A DNA stretch of 64,000 bases from assembly GCF_963422355.1 (NCBI RefSeq), contig NC_085089.1, positions 1,050,001-1,114,000 of the forward strand, given 5' to 3'. Positions 49,113 through 62,600 of the stretch are shown here, in pieces (the stretch's first letter is position 1; each line of letters starts with the position of its first letter). The position numbers were made by a program, and so were the translations under genes. The notes beneath the pieces were generated by a model. That model made no database searches and was not told the origin of the DNA. It saw only the letters and a list, made by a program, of their open reading frames with translations. Source of the DNA: Corticium candelabrum (taxonomy: Eukaryota > Porifera > Homoscleromorpha > Homosclerophorida > Plakinidae).

Positions 49113-50261
49113 ATGGCGGCCGCGTCTAGCATGGCGGCCGCGTCTGGAAGTGAAGTTGCTAGCAGCATGGACTTGAGTGTTCTACGCTACAGTAACGTGT
49201 GGGAAGATCATGCTGTGCTCGAAACGGCGCTAAACGTTCAACCAGATGACGATGTTTTGTCTGTAGCGAGCTGCGGGGACAATGCACTCAATCTTCTCCT
49301 CGCAGGAGAGCCCCGTTCTGTTACTGCTATTGATATGAGCGAGGCTCAGATTGCAGTGGTGCAACTCAAATTGGCAGCAATACGACATTTGCCTTCACAT
49401 CGCGATTTTTTGACTTTGTTGGGGAAAGATGGTTTGTCGGAGCGACGGTTGGATATCTACACTAGTCTTAAGGCTTATCTTCCTTCGTCTTGTTCATCAT
49501 ACTTTGACTCTCGCTTGAGTCTTATTGAAGATGGACTTGCGTCATCTGGACGTTTGGAGAAGTTCCTTGCAGGTTTCCCACTGGGCTGCTTTTCCAAGGT
49601 CACTCAGTCTCAAGTAGATTTGCTCTTCAATTCAAAAGATTTGCAGCAACAGTGCAAGATCTTTGAGTCATTTCCTCTCGACGAATTGAAGAAAGATTTT
49701 TTGGAATTTAATTCATTTGATCGTGTTGCCAGACATGCTCGTCATCCTGCTCAAATGAAATACATCAGAGATAGCAATTATGGTGACAGCTTGTGGCTCA
49801 GATTTGTACACGTTGCTACTGAAATTCCCATTCAAACCAATTGCTACTTTTCTTGGTTATTTAATGGATACACTACGACACATCCTGCTGATCCACCCTA
49901 TCTTCAGGAAAAGAATTATGTTCGTCTTCGTTCTCTTGTGGATCGTGTGACTGTTATTGAGGACACATTGGAAAACCATCTTGATCAGGCTACCGGTCAA
50001 TCATCATTTAGCAAAGCTAATTTATCTGATATATTTGAATATATGAGTGAAGATCATGCTGATGCTGTGTTTCATCTTCTGGTGTCAAAGTGTCGACCAG
50101 GAGGGCGACTGGCATACTGGAATCTTTTCACACCACGTCAGGCTCCGGACAGTTTAATGAAAGGACAGTTAACATCATTGTCCGAAATAGCTAGTCGTCT
50201 CCACAGTGAAGACAGGGTATACTTCTATTCGTCATTTCACGTGGAAGAGGTTGCCAAGTAA
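49113..50261 (+). CDS. BtaA-like (DUF3419) aminocarboxypropyl transferase
   Basis: 382 residues in one exon. Near the N-terminus YSNVWEDHAVLETAL is followed by DDVLSVASCGDNALNLL, PRSVTAIDMSEAQIA and LKLAAIRHL, a Rossmann S-adenosylmethionine-binding region of DUF3419/BtaA type. BtaA moves the 3-amino-3-carboxypropyl group of SAM to diacylglycerol, the first step of betaine lipid (DGTS) synthesis. The family assignment is good, the exact substrate is inferred. An 18-bp tandem duplication gives two candidate starts (49113 and 49131). The stop TAA overlaps a possible donor CCAA|GTAAGA, so a downstream exon is possible. The 5' end abuts a MITE. Confidence 0.75.
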   Translation: MAAASSMAAASGSEVASSMDLSVLRYSNVWEDHAVLETALNVQPDDDVLSVASCGDNALNLLLAGEPRSVTAIDMSEAQIAVVQLKLAAIRHLPSHRDFLTLLGKDGLSERRLDIYTSLKAYLPSSCSSYFDSRLSLIEDGLASSGRLEKFLAGFPLGCFSKVTQSQVDLLFNSKDLQQQCKIFESFPLDELKKDFLEFNSFDRVARHARHPAQMKYIRDSNYGDSLWLRFVHVATEIPIQTNCYFSWLFNGYTTTHPADPPYLQEKNYVRLRSLVDRVTVIEDTLENHLDQATGQSSFSKANLSDIFEYMSEDHADAVFHLLVSKCRPGGRLAYWNLFTPRQAPDSLMKGQLTSLSEIASRLHSEDRVYFYSSFHVEEVAK

Positions 50262-50645
50262 GAGTAAACACTGTTGGGTCTCAAGTCTTGTCAATAGCAT
50301 TTATGTAGAAAGACCATTATCTCAAAGCCCTGTGCTCTGTCTACATCTGCCAATCATGACTGGACTGCTGCACAAGAGATGCATGGTTGTCTTTGACTGG
50401 ATTGCGTGCATGCTTACTCAATAAGCTGATTTGTTATGCGTTTTATACATTTTTCAGTGTTTCAAGTTTTACATAATAGCAGCCAGCATGGAATTGTATC
50501 ACATATAAGTTCAGTTCTCTTTCAATCTGACTCTACTGCAGAATACAAAAGTTCATTTCTGATACATACAAATCATTTGAAACGTTTTCTAGCTTATAGT
50601 TTTTATTCAATGCAACTAAATTCTACTTTCAGTTCAGTCTGCATT
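50262..50645. other. Non-coding region between the BtaA-like and type C genes
   Basis: About 380 bp between convergent genes. I see short unsupported frames only. It probably holds both 3'-UTRs. Confidence 0.5.
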
Positions 50646-51245
50646 TTATTTAGGACGACAAACACACCCAATAGAAATTGACTGATTGATGAGATGATAA
50701 ACGTTTGAGTCTGATTGTTTGAATGGTAACGGTATCGTTATATAGATTGGCTTCCAGTAGCCAGTGACGTTCTTTCCCCGCGCATGTGTGCTACATTTCG
50801 GCTTTGGACGGCTTCGATTGTCTTGTCCTCCGCATTTCCCGCAATCCGGCATCTGTATATGTGATGGAATTCTGTTAGGGTTATAATCACACATTGTGGG
50901 GTATTTGCTTTTGTAACAATCATTAACGTGGGGAAGACCAGCTCCATGGCTGCGTTTCCGTCTGACCATTTTGTTCTGTACGTTTACTGGAGTATCCCGC
51001 CGATATTTTCGAAGTTCTCCGCAGTACTTGAAGTAGTTGATCGATCCCGATCTGGCTGGTTTCATGAGTTCCTGAGATGTAATGTTGGTTAGCAGTATAG
51101 CTGCGTCCTTACGTTGATTGACGCAAAAAGTTTCACTAGAAACGTTACGGGCATCGTCGGTGTCGTTACGGTTTCGGCTCTGTTCCGCTGTTGCAAGAGA
51201 TGCCACCAATATACAAAGGATGGGAATCACAACGACTGCTTTCAT
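50646..51245 (-). CDS. IL-17-like secreted cystine-knot protein, type C (single copy)
   Basis: 199 residues from ATG at 51245. The frame is open to 51287, but an acceptor CCCCGCAG ends at 51252, so the internal Met is chosen. It begins a clean signal peptide, MKAVVVIPILCILVASLATA. Nine mature cysteines (41, 75, 110, 119, 135, 138, 151, 194, 196) match A and B spacing. The core reads CDYNPNRIPSHI, DCGKC, GYWKPIYI, IPLPF, VYHL and ends SIGCVC, the version closest to the I-x-V-G-C-x-C end of IL-17. A perfect RRKR furin-type site lies at 95-98, and there are several N-glycosylation sites. Probably the ancestral or most conserved family member. Confidence 0.75.
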   Translation of the reverse strand: MKAVVVIPILCILVASLATAEQSRNRNDTDDARNVSSETFCVNQRKDAAILLTNITSQELMKPARSGSINYFKYCGELRKYRRDTPVNVQNKMVRRKRSHGAGLPHVNDCYKSKYPTMCDYNPNRIPSHIQMPDCGKCGGQDNRSRPKPKCSTHARGKNVTGYWKPIYITIPLPFKQSDSNVYHLINQSISIGCVCRPK

Positions 51246-51475
51246 GATATTCTGCGGGGAAGCAAGTACATTTTTAAAAAGAGCCATCTTCTAAATGCAT
51301 TGTATACGACTGCTAGCTACTGTACCTTGGTCATTCTTGGAGACTGTCTAGAAGACTGAGTGATGAGACTCGCCTCGTGCTGAGATTGATATAGCAAGTG
51401 GTTTGTTCTGGATGTCTGGACTGCTCACAACAGTCTCTATATATACGGTATCTCTTCGGTCTTGTCAGGGAATTG
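51246..51475 (-). promoter_or_regulatory. Type C promoter, exon 1 and 5'-UTR intron
   Basis: Gene-sense CGAACAATTCCCT (complement of GGGAAT at 51468-51473), 22 bp gap, TATATATA (51445-51438), non-coding exon ending at 51326 with donor CCAAG|GTACAG, intron 51325-51252. Same architecture as A and B despite diverged sequence. Confidence 0.65.
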
Positions 51476-52581
51476 TTCGTTTCTCAGGCTGTATAATTAT
51501 TCAACCGGGTACACAGTGCCCTTAAAAATTTACGAGGAGAAAACTTGTTTTATATTTCTCTGTGATGATGAGAAGGATCAACGCCATGGAGTAATTTTAT
51601 CCTTTCCCTGTTCTGCTACATACATTTTCAAGCAAGAAAAACAAGCTCAGTAGTTTTGCCTAATTGTTCAATCAATAGGCATATTGCATCGTCACGAGAT
51701 CGTACAGTAATCGTGTTTATGTTTGTGTTGTCATCGGTTTATTGATTAATTAAATGATCGAGGACGGACATAGACACCGCAATTGCAAAAATGTTAGAGT
51801 CTAGATTCGTAAACAATGAGATGCTCTTCGAAAGAGTTTGCAACTTAAGTTAACTCAATAATGACCGTTGTCTTATTAACATGCATATTGTCGCATTGGC
51901 AAGGGATTGGATTCTCAGGATGGATGGCGTCATGCAGCTGACGAAGTGAAATATATTGTTGTGGTCTAGTCGACGATATCGTTACTACATTTATAGACAT
52001 CAACTTCACGCATTCAGCGTGAGTTTCCGTGTCGCGACTAAATCTCGCGATTTCACGGTGACTCTCGGGTGATAGATATATTTCATTTGCTCTATACATA
52101 CGTGTATAGAGGGAAACGAGAAAGTTACACTGCAGAGATTGGAATTATTACAGACTCTATCATCACTTCCAAAATTTGATCACATGTCACTTGACAAAAT
52201 TATTGGCTCAGAATACTGTGCATGTCTAGGAGGGTAAAGACGATGACAGTGCCTAGGATATATAACGTATACACGAAAACTTACATGCCAAGACATATCT
52301 GTGTAACACACGGACGTCTTTCCTGCGTCTTCTTAAATTCTTTCGCAATATCCTCAACCCTGTAAAGTGTACTGTAGCAACAGCTTGCACACGTGACTCG
52401 TGCTTGCATGCCTACATAGAGTCCCCTGAAGAAGAGCAAAAATGTTTAGTTAGTGTCGACGCAAACCCTTCCCTAAGTTTCGCGGCAGCGTCGATCTACA
52501 GGTCATGTTGTCTTAACAACTCTCTGTCAACAGCTAGCGAAATCTTAGGTCCGTTAGCGCATCTTAATCTTAGACTCCGTT

Positions 52582-52772
<191 letters not shown>

Positions 52773-53472
52773 TTAGACATGTATACCTATATGTTTACTC
52801 TAGTCCGTTAATTAACGGTTCTCGAAAATAGCTGGACACAGAGCTTATTTGTTTGGCGCAATTTGAGCATTGACTTAATTAGGCCGTTTGGACGGTTCCG
52901 CTTTTTCATAACTTAGGGCGCTTTCACACACAGGGCTAAATCGAGGTAACTTTGGGTTTAGACTCCAATTACCCCAGTCGTGTGAACGCGAGTTTAGTAA
53001 ACCCAAGTTAACTTGGGTTAATTAAGACTAGGGTTAAACGACGGTTAAGCTAACCCTGGCTCTGGCTAGGGTTAGACCGGGTTAATTAATTAAAACGGGT
53101 TAGAGTGAAGTTAAGATAAGACACGCCCTAATATGTGCAAAACACGCCATAGGATCGATCGCGCCAACCTAAAAATGGCTTCTTCTTCTCGTTACTGCTT
53201 TCTTATTCTCAAGCAGAAACTTCAAGTAATCGATGTATTCGCTCTAGATCTTCTGCATCTAATTACCAGTGTTCTACGTGTAAACGCAAGTTGGGTGGAG
53301 TGCGGTTATCATATCTCTACCCGAGTTATCGTCTAAACGCTCTATAGTCTAGATAGATACCGTCACTTTAGTATTAACTAGATGCAACTAATTGCCGAGC
53401 GTAGCGAGGCTTCTAATCCGGGTCGCACAACAGAAATGGGCGTAGTTCTATATGAGTCTCCATCGAGCTTCT

Positions 53473-53609
<137 letters not shown>

Positions 53610-54727
53610 ACACAAATCTCAAATTTCTCCTCCCCACGACCACGTTTCATGATAAGACCTACCTAAAAAATCGTTTCCGTGTCCGACTACAGATGAGTCT
53701 AAGAACGATTCGTTTATGTGACCAAACCACGAAGAAAATGCTTCATCAAGTTCCGTCGCCCCATCCTTTTGTATTGTAGCTAGGGATTGTGTGTACGTGA
53801 CAACCAAGAAACACCTTCAGGAGTTGAATGCCACCTACAGTCAACTATTCACACGTCCAATACTACAGTATGATCAATCCTTTACTACACTGTGCTGCAT
53901 CTAACACTGTTGATAGTCAATGTTTGCTGATATCAATTTCTATGTCAGTAAATACCATACCACTGTCGTTACAACGGAACCGAGTCCATGCCTAGACTGT
54001 ACATTTGATCACGATCGCAAAAACGACGACTACCTATACCAGGCCTGTATAATTAGTCTAGACTACTAGCTAGGAAGTTTGCATGTTTACTTCCATGACA
54101 GCTAGGGTTTCAGCAAATACGTATTGTCTAGCTAGGACTCGGCGTTTCAGTAGACGGTCTGAAAACTCCGTTGGACGTGTTACTCACGAACGCGAGGCGC
54201 CTACGGATACCGTACAACTAGTTTATAATTATCTAAATAAATAAAGACATCGATCATCACATCGACTGCAGCTAATTATCTAGCACCAGCGATCACAATG
54301 AGCGCATGGGCTGCATTCCAATTGTCCGTCCGATCTCACGACTAGTGCGTTCCTTGGTTGGTCCACAGCAGTATTACAGTAACCCAACAATAGCTCATGC
54401 GCGCCTTGGGTTAGTCTGCACAGTCATGGCTGTACGTACGAAGTGACCGGTGTACACGGTGGACAACTTGAAGCGACAGACACATCTGCAGGATTCCGAG
54501 GCAACAATATCTGCGCAAGCGCAATCACTTGCGCGCAGGATTTGAACAGAAAGCAAACGGTAGGCCAGAATGACAGAGTTTAGACAACCCAAGAGTACTA
54601 CTTCTCGTAAATGCCCAAATCAGAGAGCCAGAAGGTAGACGATGTTACTAGTTTACACACACGCGCAAGACGTTGATTTACAAAACGACAAAGTCTAGCT
54701 AATACCGTGTGTTTGTGTTATCTGTAG

Positions 54728-57663
<2,936 letters not shown>

Positions 57664-58286
57664 TTAGGTCGACAGAAAACTGATTGCTTTATTATACTCG
57701 TATATCTATAGTTTAGTAACTCTAGTGTTGACGTCGACTTTATTCATCTGTGCATGTCATGTTACTTAGCGTGCGTTAGTAAATGCAAATATTAATTAAT
57801 ACCTAGACATCACAGTTTGATCTGGACGTTCTTTAATTAAAGGTGTAACAATCAATATTTCTTTCTACACTTCGTTTGTCTGCAGTGACACGCGCTCTAC
57901 TGTAGTAGGTAGAATGGCTGTTTTGCGATTACATGTGTGACATTTTAGTGCGCATGCCTATTGGCTCAGGCTCTCAAGAGTAAAATTTAGTGTGGAGCGA
58001 TAATAGTAGCCGTAATTTTTGCTTGCGTTTTAGCGTTCTATTTCGCCTGTAATTTACCTACTCCAAGCACGGAGATAGCCTCGCCCCAGACGCAGTGGCC
58101 TCGGATGCGCTGCCAGCACCACTACTGTAACCATCACTGTAGTGGTGATATCGGTGCATCCGGGGCTGCAATCTACGTCTGGGGCGAGGCTAGCACGGGA
58201 TCTACACATGGCAACGCATGCGTGAACAGATGGGAACGCATGCGTCATATGTAGAAAGAAGGGTTGTCGGACAAGCTGAACTAGGA
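57664..58286. other. Intergenic region upstream of the WDFY3-like gene
   Basis: No gene seen. Holds a MITE at 58076-58192 that ends 95 bp before the WDFY3-like ATG. Probable promoter and 5'-UTR of that gene. Confidence 0.5.
58076..58192. mobile_element. Short MITE with TAGCCTCGCCCC ends, upstream of the WDFY3-like gene
   Basis: 117-bp near-palindrome starting TAGCCTCGCCCCAGACGCAG and ending in CTGGGGCGAGGCTA. Same family as 48556-49110, with most of the interior deleted. Confidence 0.8.
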
Positions 58287-59541
58287 ATGAGCTGGCTTCG
58301 AAAATTTCTGGGAAGAGATCGCACTGGCGCTATTTCCGCCAGAAGACAAGAGCCCCCATCAGCGGATGCACTGGGTACGTGCGTTAGATATTGAATAATG
58401 TCATATAACTCTACTCTCAGCGCAATGAGAGCTCATTCGACTGTTTCAGGGGCGTTACATCTTCGAAAATTGTTTGTTGAGTACTACAACATGCCTCCAG
58501 ACGAGACCAAAGAACAGCATCTTGTCAAAATGCTTCCAGTCTTCTGCAAACTTTTTGCTGGAGTGCGTCCTAACGAAATTGGCGAGCGATTTGGTGAGGT
58601 GAGCGTCTTTGCCAGGGATGTCTCTCTTCTGTTGGTCGCTGAAATCAAGCGCCACGCGATGTCGACGGACACACAAGAGGCGAGTGCCTCTCTGGCTCAC
58701 TTCTTGGAGAACCATAGTGATGAGGGAGAGCTTAGCAATGGTTGGAACATGCTTAACACCGTCAACATTCTCTCGTCGTGTGAACGTGCCGTAGTTGAGG
58801 CGATGGCGAGCACAACGTTGCCCTCTACACTTGTAAAGTCTCTCTACTTGTTTCTCGATTTGCCTTCGACTCGTGGTCTCTCATCTGGTGTGTCGGGATC
58901 TGAGTTGCCTGACGAGGAGAGGAACAGGTCACGAAGGATCGATTTGCACAAGGTTTTTACTCAAGCTCTGATTCGTCTGTGTCGTCACGTCTCTGCGGCT
59001 GAAGACATCATGCTTCGAGACGACCTCACAAAGTTGTTTGGTATCATAACGAGTGTGTGTCCTCGACACAACCACAACTGGAGAAAAACAGCTTCGGATT
59101 CATTGATAACTATTACTCGACATGCTCTGACTCCGAATGTCGTCAGCCATATTCATAATCACGGCTGCATTGCGCTTTGTATTCGAAACATGCAGGTCAA
59201 CAGAAACGTTCTACCACTTGAGATCGTTGAGATGTTTGTTTCAGTGTACAGTTGCCTCAAGGATTCGTGCGAACTAACATATTTGCTGCTTGATGATTTT
59301 CGTACGGCCCAAGGATATCGGTTTCTCACAGAGTTTTTGATCGGGCTTGAAACGTCTTTGTCAGAAGAGAGTCAAGAAGCTGTTAGAAATATGGTCTTGC
59401 TTGTGTCTAGTCTTGTCATGTGTGGATTCCATGATCTATCTCTGCCTGTAATCAAAGGGCAGCCATTTCAGGACAGCAACTTTTCTGTGCCAGAAGTGGC
59501 AAATCCTGGTACATTGTCTTTTGAGTTTTTTCTCTTGTCTG

Positions 59542-59637
<96 letters not shown>

Positions 59638-62600
59638 TTGTCGTGTTTGTTTTAGCTGTCTCTGTTTGTCTGTCATGTTGTTTGTGTGGGTGCTTTATTG
59701 TGTCTGTGTTCTTGTATGCATTTCCGATTGCTTGTTTGTCAGCCAGTATTGTCATGTATTACCTTGTCATCATATACAGTACAGTTTGTTGTTGGTCGTA
59801 CGTGTGCATAGTTGGCGATATGACTTTGCTTGCATATGTATTACTTACGTAATACAGTAGAACATTGCTAATTCAAACAGCCCTGTGCCAAGCTTTGTTT
59901 GGAAAAACGCAGAGCAATCTAAACAGCTTTGCCAAAACACGTATCCTTGGGGTCCAGGCCTTGCCTCGAACACCCAGAGGACTGGCACATTTACATATGT
60001 CTTTACGTACATCTCATGTTTGTGGTAAATGACACAGCTGCAATGACTAAATAGTTGTAAATGATGTGGCAATCAGGATTTAAAATAGTCAGAAACGTGC
60101 ATTTGCTGAAAACTAGAATTACTGTTTGTGGCAGCAACCTGGATCAGGCGGAATAATAGGATCTGGTTATGCAAGGCAAGGGCATTAAAGGCTAATTCGG
60201 ATTAGCGAGGTTATACTGTATTGTATTTCTTTGAATAAACATTGTAGCATGATGCTTGTATTGTTAATATGTTTTGGATGTGGCTTTTAAACGAGGGTCC
60301 CATTTACTAATAGCAGCCGATTTGAAGCTTCATACCTCAAGACAGCTAACTAGGAAGTATGTTGTCCTAAAGATCTGTCCCCAAGTATGATGATTGCACA
60401 CAGAGACAGTGGATGATCAATGATCCTGTACAAATACAGCTAAGACTGGAGGAACAGTCCTACCCCAGTATATTCTGTATTTGTGCAAGCATGCTAAATT
60501 GTGAAGTGTGGCATTTATTTGAGGATGGTGTTTAATTGTAGAAATGCGATATTTGATTTTTATGGTAACAATGTTGCTGCCTTTGTCTTAAACGTCAGTG
60601 TCATATTACATGGCCAATATTTAGATTTGTTTACTCTTATCAGGAGGTAGTTGAATGACTGTTTACTGATCTTCACTCTGTTTGTTGTGTTTCATATAGT
60701 AGCTACAGTAGTGGTTTTTCATAGATGTGGCAAACAAGCTCACTATTGCTTTAATTAATTAATTAGTTATTGTAATCACAGTACAATAATGAATCATGAT
60801 TGTTTGCATTATGTATGTAATGGTATGGTTTAAAATGTCTGCTTTTACAGGTTTAAGTGTCAAGAACAAGCTGGCATTTCAAGTTTTGGAAACCGGATTT
60901 CTAAAGGTTAGAAATGGCACAAACAGTGAAAATGTGAAAATGTGACAGGTTAAAGGATTTTCGCAATTACAAATTGACGTCCATTTTCTACGTTGTTATT
61001 CCTACTCTATTTTAGAATTGTTTTTTGATCTTGAAAGAACAAAGTGATCTTTTAATTTTTTTGTGTTTCTGATATAAGGTATTTTAAATCAGATTTATGA
61101 CTAGTGTGTGTACATACTGTAGTATTGTCTAAGTACTCAATTAGGTATCGTAGTGTCAAGCAAATTAGGAAGTGTCAGTGGTGATGATGATTACTAGTAG
61201 GAACCAGATCTAGACAGTTTCTGTGTATGATGCACTAGGCATCAAAATTAAAATGACTATAGCCTGGTTCACAATATTGACGTCGACGTCAATGCGGCGT
61301 TGTGACATCCACCTGGATGTCAATATTGTGAACAAGCACAAAGTGGCGTGGCGTCAACGCAGCGTCATCATGCCGGGATAGAGCAAAGTTCTATTCCAGC
61401 GTCAAAAACCGGAAGTTGTCAGCGTTAAATGTAACCACGTGGGCATTTTTAGCGAATCAGCAGAGCTGTAAGCATCCCGGATCTAGAAATGGAAGAAACG
61501 TTGATTGTCGTTACAAGAGAAGCAGTAAGACAAGGATCATCATCGGAATAGTTGTCCATGATTAGACACGCATGCACAATCTGACTTGAGACTCCAGACC
61601 AACCTTGGCGTGCAATTTAGTGACGTCTCAAGATATTGTGAACAGGACGACACTGACATCGGCATCACGACGCCGAGTTGACAACGTTGGTGTTGATGTT
61701 GACGTCGGCGTCAATATTGTGAACCAGGCTTATATCTCTGTCTGATTTATGTAATGCTTTGTGCATTTTGGAAGCATGTATGTGGGTATATGATGTTGTT
61801 GCTGTATTTGTATGTGGTACATATGCACTTGCTGGATAGTACTACTGTACCTAGCCTCGAAGTTTCAGACCATCTTCCAAAAGAAATGGGAGAAGGTCTG
61901 GATCAACTTCTGATCAAACCGAGTTCGAAGGTAGGCATAGTTACTTAAGAGAAATGAAAGGGTTGTAACAGTCAAAAACACCTCTTTAGATACTAGCACT
62001 ATGCCACCCGATGTGACAATAGGAGATCGATTACTACATTTTAGAGGTGTGCTCAAACAAAGTGGGTGGTAATCAACTGCGATGGTGGCAAATTTGCAGC
62101 AGTCCGCTGTTCGGGATGCATTGAATCAATTTCGAGAGCCCCGGGTGTTGTTTCAAAGGCACGGTCCAGTGCAGTTTTACATCACGAAAGACGCACGTTC
62201 ATGCAATCAATTACGAGTTGTCTGTAACTAGCACGCAATTATTGTCGAACGCCTTTGCCAAAAGCCTGTGCATGTTATTACAGAACTCTCGACGTTCATT
62301 GGCCACCACTTTAGTGGTGGCAGCTTGCTGATTGGCTGACTCGGATCACTTCCAAACTCGGTTTGATCAGAAGTTGATCCAGACCGTCTCCCATTTCTTT
62401 TGGGAGATGGTCTGGAACTTTGAGGCTATACTGTACCAGGAAAGTATTTGTGGGAGGGGCATGTTTTGTATTAATTAAAAATGAGGCTGGAGGCTTGTTT
62501 CTAATTAAAATTGTTTATAATTACAGTGTACTTAGGTAAGATGACATTTGTAATATAATAGGCTGGTCTCTAAGATGTTTCCACTCGACATAATTGACTT

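Noticed and set aside
51246..51287. Upstream Met extension of the type C protein
   Set aside because: It lies before the CCCCGCAG acceptor, inside the 5'-UTR intron, and would bury the signal peptide.
58398..59852. 484-residue single frame across the TG repeat in the WDFY3-like gene
   Set aside because: The start lies in intron 1 and the tail in intron 2. Splice sites and WDFY3 similarity support exon 58450-59508 instead.
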